Shown: positions 40,229 to 48,649, counted from the stretch's first letter. The stretch: 64,000 nucleotides of DNA from Blautia sp. An81 (GCF_002161285.1 NZ_NFHH01000002.1:227638-291637), one strand, 5' to 3'. The notes: a model not told the origin generated them from the sequence alone. Made by a program: numbers and translations.

Positions 40229-40645
40229 ATGGAACAGATCGAAATTATCCTACGGACCACTGCTTCATCTGGAAAGGTGACAGAGCAGCTTCTGGCAAAA
40301 TTCGATACAGAGAAGCCGGCGACAGAGAGTGATAAGATACTTCAGTATTCCGGTCTTTGTATTGATCCTGTTCAACATCAGGTTTCCTACCAGGGGAGCG
40401 TACTTCCATTAACGGAAACCTATGAATTTCAGACACTTGTTTATCTCGCCAGTCAGCCAAATCGGGTGTTCACGAAAGAGCAGATTTATCGGGCAGTCTG
40501 GAAAGAAGAGCCGGTGGATGTAAGCAGTGCCGTGTTCTGTGTTATTGCAAATATCCGTCAGAAGGTGAGAAAGGTTACAAAGAAAGAATATATCCAGACG
40601 GTGTGGGGAGTTGGATACAAGTTTGTAGATGTCCCAGGGGAGTGA
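40229..40645 (+). CDS. Orphan OmpR-type winged-helix output domain, no receiver (copy 4)
   Basis: The 138-residue product (MEQIEIILRTTASSGKVTEQLLAKFDTEKPATESD…) resembles copy 5 in its N-terminal part and all copies in its C-terminal half (…VDVSSAVFCVIANIRQKVRKVTKKEYIQTVWGVGYKFVDVPGE). AGGTGGTGAG precedes the ATG. It starts 112 bp after PspC with no clear terminator between them, so it is probably read through from module 4. Confidence 0.8.
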   Translation: MEQIEIILRTTASSGKVTEQLLAKFDTEKPATESDKILQYSGLCIDPVQHQVSYQGSVLPLTETYEFQTLVYLASQPNRVFTKEQIYRAVWKEEPVDVSSAVFCVIANIRQKVRKVTKKEYIQTVWGVGYKFVDVPGE

Positions 40646-40660
40646 GCCCCTGGGATTTTT
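40633..40660 (+). terminator. Terminator that includes the stop codon of winged-helix copy 4
   Basis: CCCAGGGG (40633-40640) pairs with CCCCTGGG (40647-40654), then ATTTTTC; TGA in the loop. Confidence 0.85.
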
Positions 40661-40771
40661 CTACAAAAAATAAAAAAATTGATTAAAAGTTGCTTTTTTC
40701 TTGTTTTCAAACGTTATACCTTATAAAAGGGAGTAAACGAGAACAAGATAGATGAAACTAGGAGAATTTTT

Positions 40772-41275
40772 GTGTTTGAAAAAAAGCTTGTGAAAAAACT
40801 TATCTTCGATGAGGGTGAGATAGAGACGTTAATACAAGAAAACTATAAATGTATATATAGATATTGTTTTTATCATGTGAGAAATAGGGAGGTGGCTCAA
40901 GATATTACTCAGGATGTGTTTTTAAAGTTCATAAAGGAAATAGATAGATATAAAGAATATGGTAGGCTGAAGAACTATTTATATGTTATTGCAAAAAATT
41001 CTATCAGGGATTACATCCGTAAAACCCAAAATGTGAATTTGAAATTAGTGGAAGAAGAATATGATGATGGCGGCATAGATAAAAAGTTAATGCAAATGAG
41101 CATATGGGAAGCATTGGACTCTTTGGATGATTTAGACAAGGAAATAATTATTTTGAGATATTATCAGGAACTCAGAATTAAAGATATTTCTCAGATAATA
41201 GATATTCCTGCATCCACTGTTCGATATAAATTGAAAAATGCTGAAAAAGCGTTGAAAAATAGATTGGAGTTATGA
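40772..41275 (+). CDS. ECF-type sigma factor (module 5)
   Basis: The 167-residue protein starts at the GTG 40772 (MFEKKLVKK…) with AGGAG 7-8 nt upstream. Region 2 (YRYCFYHVRNREVAQDITQDVFLKFIKEIDRYKEYGRLKNYLYVIAKNSIRDYIRK) and region 4 (LDDLDKEIIILRYYQELRIKDISQIIDIPASTVRYKLKNAEKALKNRL) are both clear. It is AT-rich compared with modules 2-4. It starts an operon with a membrane protein, an ATPase and a permease, so it probably switches on this transporter; the next gene may act as its membrane-bound partner. Confidence 0.88.
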   Translation: MFEKKLVKKLIFDEGEIETLIQENYKCIYRYCFYHVRNREVAQDITQDVFLKFIKEIDRYKEYGRLKNYLYVIAKNSIRDYIRKTQNVNLKLVEEEYDDGGIDKKLMQMSIWEALDSLDDLDKEIIILRYYQELRIKDISQIIDIPASTVRYKLKNAEKALKNRLEL

Positions 41276-41278
41276 AAT

Positions 41279-42049
41279 ATGATAGATAAACGGTTAATGA
41301 AAGAACTGGGAAAAATAGAGGTGCCTTTATACGACATCCGGAAATATGAAGAAACTATTATGAAGGCTAAAGCAGTAAAATTGCATCCAGAAAAACAACG
41401 GATGTGTAATAAAGAATTTTTTATAAACCAGTTACGATTTATTAAAAAGAAAACATGGTTTCTAAAGTTTATTATTTCTATCATGATCTTATATGTAATT
41501 AGCACTGAACAAATTGATATTAGCGGTTGGACATGGACCTTGATCGCAGTATCTGGTCCTGCGCTATGTTTAATTAATGCGAATGAGATATGTAACATAT
41601 TTCAGCCAGGAATGGTAGAAATACAAATGACAGCCAAAAACTCATTTGGCAAAGTGCTTATGGTTCGTTTGATAACATTCGGATTATTTGATTTAATTTT
41701 TTTTGTATGTATGGCGTTAGGAATGTCTATATTTAAAAAAACTATAATTTGGCAGGTAATACTATATGGATTAGTGCCTTATATCATTATGTGTTTTGGA
41801 TGCATGATAATTTTAAATAGGTGCAGGGAGGAGAATATTTCGCTGTATTCTTTAACCTGGGGAGTATGTTTAAATTGTATAATTATAATTTCCAAAATAT
41901 CGGATATAAGAATATACCAGGCATCTTACTTTAATATGTGGCTAGGCATAGGGCTAATAGCTTTGGGGGGCACGATAATAGAGTTACACAGACTTTTTAA
42001 AAAGACAGGAGGAAATCTGGATGAAATTAGCTATGGAACATCTGTCTAA
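41279..42049 (+). CDS. Multi-helix membrane protein after the sigma factor, possible anti-sigma/permease
   Basis: The 256-residue protein has an ~55-residue cytoplasmic N-terminus (MIDKRLMKELGKIEVPLYDIRKYEETIMKAK…) then six membrane helices. It starts 3 bp after the sigma factor stop and overlaps the ATPase gene by 29 bases. The layout of soluble N-terminus plus helices would suit an anti-sigma factor that holds the ECF sigma at the membrane, or an ABC-2 subunit. Sequence alone does not separate these. Confidence 0.65.
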   Translation: MIDKRLMKELGKIEVPLYDIRKYEETIMKAKAVKLHPEKQRMCNKEFFINQLRFIKKKTWFLKFIISIMILYVISTEQIDISGWTWTLIAVSGPALCLINANEICNIFQPGMVEIQMTAKNSFGKVLMVRLITFGLFDLIFFVCMALGMSIFKKTIIWQVILYGLVPYIIMCFGCMIILNRCREENISLYSLTWGVCLNCIIIISKISDIRIYQASYFNMWLGIGLIALGGTIIELHRLFKKTGGNLDEISYGTSV

Positions 42050-42905
42050 ACAATTTAAAAATAAAATTGCGGTAAAACAGATTGATACGGTATTAACAGA
42101 AGGAGTATATGGGTTTTTAGGTGCCAATGGCGCAGGAAAAACAACGCTTTTACAAATGATCTGCGGAATTATTGAACCTACATCTGGAGAAGTTAAAGTA
42201 AACGGTGAAAGTAATTTACAGATGGGAGAGCAGTTTCGGGATTTATTGGGATATTTACCGCAGGAGTTTGGATATACGCCAGGTTTTACAGCGCAGGATT
42301 TTATGCTCTATATTGCTTCGATTAAAGGTTTGCAGCCGAAATATGCAAAGAGAAGAACAAGAGAACTATTAAGGCTGGTTAATTTAGAGAAAGAGGCAGA
42401 TAGGAAAATCAGAACTTTTTCAGGAGGGATGAAGCGACGATTGGGTATTGCTCAAGCTCTGTTAAATGATCCTAAAATTTTAATTTTAGATGAACCGACT
42501 GCAGGGTTAGATCCAAAAGAACGTGCGTATTTCCGAAATATAATATCTGAAATGTCAAAAGATAAAATTATCATTATATCGACACATATTGTATCGGATA
42601 TAGAATATATTTCTGATCAGGTACTGGTGATGAAAAAAGGAAGCTTTATCTTGCAGGGAACACCAGAAGAGCTACTTGATAAAGTGAAAGGAGAGGTGTG
42701 GTCCTGCCATATTCCAAATAAAGACTGGACAAGATTTGAAGCGCAGTTTTGTATAGCAAATTCACATGCATTAGCGAATTATGTTGATGCCAGAATTGTG
42801 TCTTTAGAAGCTCCAATTGAGGGGGCTATTAATGTTGAACCAACTTTGGAGGATTTGTATTTAAAGTATTTTTCGGATGAGATGGAAGTAGGTGACAGAA
42901 ATTAA
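42021..42905 (+). CDS. ABC transporter ATP-binding protein (module 5)
   Basis: This 294-residue ATPase has Walker A GANGAGKTT, signature FSGGMKRRLGIA, Walker B ILILDEP and switch STHIVSD. It is similar in layout to the BlaI-linked ATPase at 4276-5154, including PQEFGYTPGFTAQDFMLYIASIKG. The ATG at 42021 has AGGAGGA 8 nt upstream and overlaps the previous gene. Its stop overlaps the permease start (TAATG). Confidence 0.9.
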   Translation: MKLAMEHLSKQFKNKIAVKQIDTVLTEGVYGFLGANGAGKTTLLQMICGIIEPTSGEVKVNGESNLQMGEQFRDLLGYLPQEFGYTPGFTAQDFMLYIASIKGLQPKYAKRRTRELLRLVNLEKEADRKIRTFSGGMKRRLGIAQALLNDPKILILDEPTAGLDPKERAYFRNIISEMSKDKIIIISTHIVSDIEYISDQVLVMKKGSFILQGTPEELLDKVKGEVWSCHIPNKDWTRFEAQFCIANSHALANYVDARIVSLEAPIEGAINVEPTLEDLYLKYFSDEMEVGDRN

Positions 42906-44140
42906 TGGGTGGAATGATTAAATATGAATGGAAAAAGATATGGAAAAGCAGACTAACACAAATATCAGTTATAGGATGTTGTTTATTTTTGATTTTTTGT
43001 GTTTATTCAAGCATTATTCAAATTACTGCAATAGATCAAAATGGCCAGACTGTAAGTGGAATGCAAGCTGTTGAAGTTTTGAAAGATACTCAGCAGCGGC
43101 AAGAATTAACACAGGATAGAGTGAATGAAATTGTAAATCAGTATTTAGAGTACGCTAATAACCCTGATACTAATTCCAATAACGAAGCGTACCATTACTT
43201 GTCTGAAGAAAAATATAGAACTTTTTATCAATCCAACAGAGAGTTACTGAGTTTGATTTCAAATGTATATAAGGAACCCGGCAGTAGTACGGACATAAAG
43301 GATGTTTTTGAGGAAAATGTCGGTAAAGATTTTATACAAGCACGTCTTGAGAGAGACCAGAAATATATTCAATCAAGAGAAGAGCGAGGCCAGCTTACGC
43401 CTGTTGAAGCAGATTATTGGGAGCGTGAAGTGGAAAAAATACCGGAATATCAATATGGTTATCACAAAGGCTGGGACATGATTTTAGATGCACTGACATG
43501 GCCTGTTCTGATTATGATGATTATTTGCATCGGAATCGCACCGATTTTTTCCGGGGAATATCAATCAAAATGCGACTCGCTAATACTATGTATGAAATAT
43601 GGAAAAAGCAAATTGATTTTTGCCAAAATCATTACAGTGTGGCTATTTACGACCTGTGTATACTGGGGAATTACGTTAATTTATTCAGCAGTATATCTTG
43701 GCCTTCTAGGAGCTGATGGAGCAGCCCTACCAATCCAATTAAAATATCCTGCAGTATCCGTGGGATATCATTTAACAATGGGAGAGGCAGTTATTTATGC
43801 ATTGGTTTTAGCATATTTCTTTACTCTGGGGATAGTGGGAATAACGCTTTTAATGTCTGCATTACTAAAAAACACATATGGAGTTATTATTATTGCTTTT
43901 CTTTTAATAATCATCCCCACCTTTTTATCACCAGATACCGGAGGATATACTTGGAGTCGTATATTGTCTTTATTCCCATCCAAAATTGCAGATTTCTCTT
44001 TCCAGTCCTATACTGCCTACAGTATAGGAAATGTGGTAATAAGGTGGCCAGATATGGCAATGATAGTAAACGGCGCCGGAGCTGTTATATTTTCTGCGAT
44101 GAGTTATTGGATTTTTAGAAAACACCAAGTTAATAAATAA
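42905..44140 (+). CDS. ABC-2-type permease with large outer loop (module 5)
   Basis: The 411-residue protein has one N-terminal helix (about 20-40), an extracellular domain of ~150 residues rich in Gln, Glu and Tyr (…DTQQRQELTQDRVNEIVNQYL…), and five more helices from residue 195. This long first loop is typical of ABC-2 permeases of the antibiotic-exporter type in Firmicutes. It is the last transporter gene of module 5, 76 bp before winged-helix copy 5. Confidence 0.82.
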   Translation: MGGMIKYEWKKIWKSRLTQISVIGCCLFLIFCVYSSIIQITAIDQNGQTVSGMQAVEVLKDTQQRQELTQDRVNEIVNQYLEYANNPDTNSNNEAYHYLSEEKYRTFYQSNRELLSLISNVYKEPGSSTDIKDVFEENVGKDFIQARLERDQKYIQSREERGQLTPVEADYWEREVEKIPEYQYGYHKGWDMILDALTWPVLIMMIICIGIAPIFSGEYQSKCDSLILCMKYGKSKLIFAKIITVWLFTTCVYWGITLIYSAVYLGLLGADGAALPIQLKYPAVSVGYHLTMGEAVIYALVLAYFFTLGIVGITLLMSALLKNTYGVIIIAFLLIIIPTFLSPDTGGYTWSRILSLFPSKIADFSFQSYTAYSIGNVVIRWPDMAMIVNGAGAVIFSAMSYWIFRKHQVNK

Positions 44141-44216
44141 GTTGTAGATGATGAATATAAGCCGATAACTGAAATAATATGTCGTTAATTTGTAGTCATT
44201 TGAAAGCTGGTGAGAG

Positions 44217-44633
44217 ATGAGGCAAATTGAAATCATCCTCCGTACCACGGATCCAGCTGGAAAGGTGACAGAGCAGATCCTGGCAAAATTCGATACAGAG
44301 AAGCCAGCGACAGAGAGTGATGAGGTTCTTCAGTATTCCGGTCTTCGCATAGATCCAGACAAGCACCAGGTTTCTTACCAGGGGAGCGTGCTTCCGTTGA
44401 CGGAAACGTATGAATTTCAGACACTGGTTTATCTCTCCAGTCAGCCAGGAAGAGTTTTCACGAAAGAGCAGATTTACCAGGCAGTCTGGAAGGAGGAGCC
44501 GGTGGATGTAAGCAGTGCGGTATTCTGTGTCATTGCAAATATCCGCCAGAAGTTGCGGAAGGTTACAAAGAAAGAATATATCCAGACGGTGTGGGGAGTT
44601 GGATACAAGTTTGTAGATGTCCCAGGGGAGTGA
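44217..44633 (+). CDS. Orphan OmpR-type winged-helix output domain, no receiver (copy 5)
   Basis: The 138-residue product (MRQIEIILRTTDPAGKVTEQIL…) is closest to copy 4. The C-terminal half is as in all copies (VDVSSAVFCVIANIRQKLRKV, WGVGYKFVDVPGE). GGTGAGAG precedes the ATG. Its gene is richer in GC than the AT-rich module 5 genes before it, so the winged-helix gene and its module do not share a recent common origin, which supports the idea of a mobile or exchanged tail piece. Confidence 0.8.
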   Translation: MRQIEIILRTTDPAGKVTEQILAKFDTEKPATESDEVLQYSGLRIDPDKHQVSYQGSVLPLTETYEFQTLVYLSSQPGRVFTKEQIYQAVWKEEPVDVSSAVFCVIANIRQKLRKVTKKEYIQTVWGVGYKFVDVPGE

Positions 44634-44648
44634 GCCCCTGGGATTTTC
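44621..44648 (+). terminator. Terminator that includes the stop codon of winged-helix copy 5
   Basis: CCCAGGGG (44621-44628) pairs with CCCCTGGG (44635-44642), then ATTTTC; TGA in the loop. Confidence 0.84.
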
Positions 44649-44683
44649 TAATAGTATAGTAATTAGGGTGTATTTTTGATATT

Positions 44684-45541
44684 ATGAATAGCAAAGGATT
44701 ACAATTTGAGGAGATATTGCGTATGCAGATATTTTATGGAGAGAAAGATATAGATTATAACAACCCAAATGGATATGCTTTTCTTAACTGGCGTTTCGAT
44801 GATTCTATGGGAGGTAATAATAAAGAAAATCCATTTCAAGGAATTAGTGATAATTTTGAAATGGGGAAAGCATACATGGCAAATGCCGTCATAGCCTTAT
44901 ATTCTATTATATATAGCCATAACCCTCAAAATATGGCAGATACAATGGTGTTCCCTGTTTTATTTAGTGTGTGGCATGGAGTGGAATTATGGCTGAAAAG
45001 TAGTATCTATGCGATAAGTTTGATAACTAATACGGAGACTAAAATGAATCAAAATCATAATATTAAGGATTATTTAGATGCATTACGAGAAAGATTAAGC
45101 GAATTAAATATGAATTCTACAGAAAAAATGGCATTATCAGAAGTGGTAGAATTAGTTGAAGAGTTCAAACGTGTAGATGCTCGTTTTGATTTTGCAAGAT
45201 ATTCATTTGATAGAAAAGGAAATTATCAATTTTATAATGCTCCTGTTGGGGATGACAAACAATGGCAAAAGGGGTTAGCGACTGATATACAAGCGGTGCC
45301 AAATACGTGTATTAAACTGGATTCATTATTTAATCTGATTTTAGGGATTACAGATCATTTTCGAGATTTTGTGGAATATTTAATATTGGTTATTACAGAA
45401 GGTGGAAAATTGTCAGATGATTATTATGAGGCACACATAAAAATTTGCAAGAATTTTGAAAAAAAGTTAGATGATAAGATTGAGGATGAACCCGATCCTC
45501 TGAGACAAATTATACGAGCAATTAATTTATACATCTTGTGA
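44684..45541 (+). CDS. Accessory protein of unknown function, HEPN-like helical pattern
   Basis: The 285-residue protein starts MNSKGLQFEEILRMQ at 44684; ribosome site is weak, and a later ATG (44723, MQIFYGEKD) has a GAGGAG upstream and may be the true start. It is AT-rich and helical. The segment FSVWHGVELWLKSSIYAISL…NQNHNIKDYLDALRERLSELN resembles the E-L-x-L-K-A…H-x-L pattern of HEPN domains, which are common in RNases and phage-defence proteins, but the R-x4-6-H active motif is not seen. It is the last cargo gene before the backbone. Function not assigned. Confidence 0.6.
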   Translation: MNSKGLQFEEILRMQIFYGEKDIDYNNPNGYAFLNWRFDDSMGGNNKENPFQGISDNFEMGKAYMANAVIALYSIIYSHNPQNMADTMVFPVLFSVWHGVELWLKSSIYAISLITNTETKMNQNHNIKDYLDALRERLSELNMNSTEKMALSEVVELVEEFKRVDARFDFARYSFDRKGNYQFYNAPVGDDKQWQKGLATDIQAVPNTCIKLDSLFNLILGITDHFRDFVEYLILVITEGGKLSDDYYEAHIKICKNFEKKLDDKIEDEPDPLRQIIRAINLYIL

Positions 45542-45577
45542 AAAGATAAGAGACGGTTTCGTTTCTGACGAGAAATG

Positions 45578-45613
45578 GTCCTGTACACCTGATTGATTCC
45601 AGTTGTACAGGAC
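45578..45613. terminator. Bidirectional terminator between cargo and ICE backbone
   Basis: GTCCTGTACA (45578-45587) pairs with TGTACAGGAC (45604-45613), 10 bp, between convergent genes. This hairpin marks the right end of the cargo region. Confidence 0.8.
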
Positions 45614-45618
45614 ATTCT

Positions 45619-46056
45619 TTATTCTTCTGCAGCTACTTCTATCAGTTCTTCGTAACCAATCAGCGCCGGATCGTGAAACGCTTTTCCTGAATTTTCTTCC
45701 AGCGTGCGTTCTTTCTTAAAATAGAGCCGATAACTGTGGCCAGCCAGAAGCCGGGTATTTTTTTCCAGGCTGAAGCGGTATTCTTTCCCGTCTGCAGTAC
45801 GGAAAAGCACCTGTTGGTTTCGAGTGAGGGGCGATTTCTCCCGCTTAACACAGGTGCCTTCCAGGATCAGGTAGTCTTCCGTCTTGATGGTACGATATAA
45901 AAGAAGGAAGCGGATGATGCAGCACACTCCAAGAAGCAGGCTCATGACCAGCAGGATGGTATCCTTCTGAGACAGGGCATAAACGCCTCCAAACAGGACA
46001 CAGAAAAGGCCGACTGCACAGATGGCAGCCAGCCGGGTGAATAATGGTTTCGGCAT
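45619..46056 (-). CDS. Predicted membrane protein of the ICE backbone
   Basis: The 145-residue protein is read from the ATG at 46054-46056 (MPKPLFTRLAAICAVGL), with AAGGAGAA upstream; a longer open frame to 46329 overlaps the next gene and lacks a start signal. Two helices (about 9-28 and 33-53) are followed by a soluble part with a compact beta-rich look (YLILEGTCVKREKSPLTRNQQVLFRTADGKEYRFSL). Last gene of the backbone operon at this end. Family unknown. Confidence 0.68.
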   Translation of the reverse strand: MPKPLFTRLAAICAVGLFCVLFGGVYALSQKDTILLVMSLLLGVCCIIRFLLLYRTIKTEDYLILEGTCVKREKSPLTRNQQVLFRTADGKEYRFSLEKNTRLLAGHSYRLYFKKERTLEENSGKAFHDPALIGYEELIEVAAEE

Positions 46057-46073
46057 AGGGTTCTCCTTTCGGA

Positions 46074-46757
46074 TCAAATCTTCTGGAACAGGATCTTCTG
46101 GTTCAGGTACAGGTTGCTGACCGCTTGCAGGATGGGATACTGGGCGTGGGTGATCTGCACGGTATCCGTAAGGGTGCTGCAGGTGTCTTCCGGCGAGGTG
46201 TAGAGCTTTTCCAGGATATCCTCTTCCTTCCGGATCAGGACGCCCCGCTCCATACTGAGCAGCAGCTCTGCCGTGGACAGAGACGCTTTCCCTGCAAGAG
46301 CCAGGACTTCCCGCTCCGTGGGCGTACATTTTGTCTTACGCAGGAGCCGGGGGATATCTTTCAGACGTACCTGCCTTTTGGTGTAGAGCAGGAATACGCT
46401 GGCAAGCCGGGGAAGAAAACGGTCCTCAACGGGCGTGATGGTCAGCGTCCCCAAAAGCCGGTACAGGGCATCCACGGCGCTTACCCCCATCCCTTTTACC
46501 AGAAGCCCCCGCAGGAGCAGACGGTTCAGGTAATGGGACAGCGGCAGGGAAATGGACTGGCCGGAGTCTGCACAGTTCTTTTCAAACAGACGCTCCAGTT
46601 CCGGATAAGTCAGGATCTGGAAGGCCAGGCAGCTCCACACCAGAAGCTCCTCTTTGGACATCCCGTATTCCTTCTGGTTGTTGATCACATGGGGGACCGG
46701 TTTCCCGTTCACATTTACAAACTGAAGACTGCCGACAGCGGTATAGAGCGTAAGCAT
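46074..46757 (-). CDS. Conserved ICE-backbone protein, unknown function
   Basis: The 227-residue soluble protein starts MLTLYTAVGSLQFVNVNGKPV at 46757 with AGGAGGAAC upstream. It is Leu-rich and helical, with charged segments (RLLRKTKCTPTEREVLALAGKASLSTAELLLSMERG) that could include a helix-turn-helix. It follows the sigma-like gene by 20 bp. A regulatory or DNA-binding role is possible but not supported by a motif I can name. Confidence 0.65.
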   Translation of the reverse strand: MLTLYTAVGSLQFVNVNGKPVPHVINNQKEYGMSKEELLVWSCLAFQILTYPELERLFEKNCADSGQSISLPLSHYLNRLLLRGLLVKGMGVSAVDALYRLLGTLTITPVEDRFLPRLASVFLLYTKRQVRLKDIPRLLRKTKCTPTEREVLALAGKASLSTAELLLSMERGVLIRKEEDILEKLYTSPEDTCSTLTDTVQITHAQYPILQAVSNLYLNQKILFQKI

Positions 46758-46777
46758 AAAAGTTCCTCCTTTATTGT

Positions 46778-47353
46778 TCAGGATAACAGAGCGCACAGCG
46801 CTGCATCCTGCTGTAAAAATCTGCGGGCTTTGCTCTGCCAGGCCCGGATATGGTTGGAAGGCACCTGGTAGTGAGCGGACAGTTCCTTGGCCGAGTAACC
46901 CTCAAGCTGGAAGCAGAGGGCCTCAATGCCTTTTTGGATGGTGCTGCACTGGGAGGCTTTGAGCGTCTCCAGATAAGCACCTGCCGCCGTATCCTTCAGT
47001 GCCAGGGGCGCTGCATCCGGCATTGCTTCCTGCTCCTGGCCAATCTGCAGGGCCGGCATAGCATCCAGCAGATCTTCCTGCAGCGGGCAGAAAAGATCTT
47101 TTCCCCGGATTTCGTGACGCCAGGAGTCATAAATGGCATTGCGGATAGCAGCTGCAGCGTATGGAGTGAAGGGGAGCCCTTCCCCGCAGGAGACGGCTGC
47201 CCGGCACAGGGCCAGGTATCCGATCTGGCAAAGTTCCTGCCGCTGCTCGCTGGTTAAAGGGCTTCCGTTTGTCATTGAGCGGATGATCTTTGGGACCAGA
47301 TCCATATGATCTTCCGCCAGCTGCTTCTGGGCGGGTGTCATGGGCTTTACCAT
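46778..47353 (-). CDS. Sigma-like transcription factor of the ICE
   Basis: The 191-residue protein has a region 2-like N-terminus (HMDLVPKIIRSMTNGSPLTSEQRQELCQIGYLALCRAAVSCGEG…PYAAAAIRNAIYDSWR) and a region 4-like C-terminus (LEGYSAKELSAHYQVPSNHIRAWQSKARRFL). GGGAGGG precedes the ATG at 47353. Such proteins sit in the control region of clostridial ICEs and probably direct transcription of transfer genes. It is next to the zinc-ribbon gene upstream. Confidence 0.75.
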   Translation of the reverse strand: MVKPMTPAQKQLAEDHMDLVPKIIRSMTNGSPLTSEQRQELCQIGYLALCRAAVSCGEGLPFTPYAAAAIRNAIYDSWRHEIRGKDLFCPLQEDLLDAMPALQIGQEQEAMPDAAPLALKDTAAGAYLETLKASQCSTIQKGIEALCFQLEGYSAKELSAHYQVPSNHIRAWQSKARRFLQQDAALCALLS

Positions 47354-47368
47354 CGCATTTCCCTCCCT

Positions 47369-47782
47369 TCAGCCTGCCGCCTGGAGGCGGGGCCGCTGGT
47401 GTGCCAGAAGTTTTTTGGACTCCCGGATCACCTGGTCGCACATATAGTTCCCGAACATCCCGATGTGCGCCTGCTCATCGGAGAGGCAGAACTTGTCCGC
47501 CATCCAGTGATAGGCGTCAGGACGGCTTAAGATTCCCCTCAGCCAGATCTGGTCGAAAATCTGATGTGCCAGCATCCGTTTCTTCCGAAGTTCCTGGTCT
47601 GCCAGCGTGCCTTTGGGGATCCGGGTTCCGGGATGGACACCTACATAGGCGTCACATTTGGGATAGTTGCTGCATACATAAACCTTGCCGCCATAGGACT
47701 TCTCCCCATAGACGAAGGAAGCGTCCCGAAGGATAGCAGTGCCGCCGCAGTATGGACAGCGGATGGATTTCTTATGTTTCAT
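47369..47782 (-). CDS. DUF3268-like zinc-ribbon protein
   Basis: The 137-residue protein opens MKHKKSIRCPYCGGTAILRDASFVYGE…VYVCSNYPKCDAYVGVHPGT, i.e. a zinc ribbon from two C-x2-C/C-x5-C pairs, followed by a helical domain (ILSRPDAYHWMADKFCLSDEQAHIGMFGNYMCDQVIRESKKLL). This combination is the zinc-finger DUF3268 type often found in ICEs and phages of Firmicutes. Likely nucleic-acid binding; exact role unknown. Confidence 0.8.
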   Translation of the reverse strand: MKHKKSIRCPYCGGTAILRDASFVYGEKSYGGKVYVCSNYPKCDAYVGVHPGTRIPKGTLADQELRKKRMLAHQIFDQIWLRGILSRPDAYHWMADKFCLSDEQAHIGMFGNYMCDQVIRESKKLLAHQRPRLQAAG

Positions 47783-47805
47783 AGTCTGTTCACCTCAATT
47801 TCATG

Positions 47806-47829
47806 CGTATGACATAAGTACGACATACG
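47806..47829 (-). promoter_or_regulatory. Inverted repeat in the promoter region of the zinc-ribbon/sigma operon
   Basis: CGTATG (47806-47811) and CATACG (47824-47829) lie in the 163-bp gap upstream of the zinc-ribbon gene, among several ACGTA and TTACTTAT motifs (47850-47866; also 48249-48260). Probably a regulator binding region. Confidence 0.4.
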
Positions 47830-47945
47830 TTTATCATTCTCTACGTATTGCTTACTTATAGTGTAAGGATAAAGGTGACAGATGCCCATAGGATGAGCGC
47901 CGAAACTGGTCCCAGATTCGGACCAAATGGCACGTTTCACCATTT

Positions 47946-48224
47946 TTACGGCCAGTCCGAGTAAAAGATGGCCTTGATCAGCGGAAACAGGCCGCTGTCC
48001 GTGAAGCGCTCATAGTTGACTGGTGTGAAGAGGAATCCGGCGCAGAAGATACGCACCAGAAACAGGATCACCAGAACCTTGCAGACCAGGTAGAGCCGCA
48101 TGGCGCGGGGCGTCCAGGGCTTTGTGGGGCGGAACTTCCGGTACAGGATATACAGCATGGGGAGAAAGATCAGGGTGGTAAATGCCCTGTCGATCCAGCA
48201 GATAATCAGAATCAGATAACTCAT
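47946..48224 (-). CDS. Small membrane protein of the ICE backbone
   Basis: The 92-residue product (MSYLILIICWIDRAFTTLIFLPMLYILYRKFRPTKPW…) has an N-terminal hydrophobic stretch and a second helix (LYLVCKVLVILFLVRIFCAGFLF). AGGAGGAGC precedes the ATG at 48224. Unknown family; possibly part of the transfer channel or entry exclusion, which is only a guess from location. Confidence 0.6.
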   Translation of the reverse strand: MSYLILIICWIDRAFTTLIFLPMLYILYRKFRPTKPWTPRAMRLYLVCKVLVILFLVRIFCAGFLFTPVNYERFTDSGLFPLIKAIFYSDWP

Positions 48225-48286
48225 GTGATGCTCCTCCTTTCGTTTTCTTACTTATCCTATACGTAGAAGCCCCGCAAAACGCAACT

Positions 48287-48649
48287 TTACCAGTCATAGC
48301 AGGCTGCCTCCTGGAGACGCAGCAGTGCCTCCGGAAGACAGGGGGCTTCAAGCAGCCCTTCTTTTTCCAGATAGGGCCGATACAGGGAGGTAAACTGCTC
48401 CATGGTCAATGCGCCGGCGCACTCGGTGGGCTCCGGAAGCCGGGCGAAAAGAAGCCTGGCATCCCTCATGGGGAGGATACAGGGTTTCCCCTCCGGATCC
48501 GGATGGTATAAAAAGTCCGGCTGTCTGCAATATCCCGGAGTTTTGCAGGAAACGCAGCGCACATATACGCACTGGTGCCAGTTTCCCTCACAGCAGTCCA
48601 GAAAATGGCGGATATGTTTGGCATCCGCCGTACAGTGGGTTCGTTCCAT
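48287..48649 (-). CDS. Cys-rich small ICE protein, unknown function
   Basis: The 120-residue product (MERTHCTADAKHIRHFLDCCEGNWHQCVYVRCVSCKTPGYC…) has eight Cys in the first ~45 residues, suggesting a metal-binding domain. I chose the ATG at 48649, since GGAAGGTG lies 6 nt upstream; a GTG at 48658 overlaps that site. Function unknown. Confidence 0.6.
   Translation of the reverse strand: MERTHCTADAKHIRHFLDCCEGNWHQCVYVRCVSCKTPGYCRQPDFLYHPDPEGKPCILPMRDARLLFARLPEPTECAGALTMEQFTSLYRPYLEKEGLLEAPCLPEALLRLQEAACYDW

Noticed and set aside
45619..46329. 236-codon form of the backbone membrane protein
   Set aside because: The first ~90 codons overlap the next gene in another frame; the ATG at 46056 has AAGGAGAA directly upstream.
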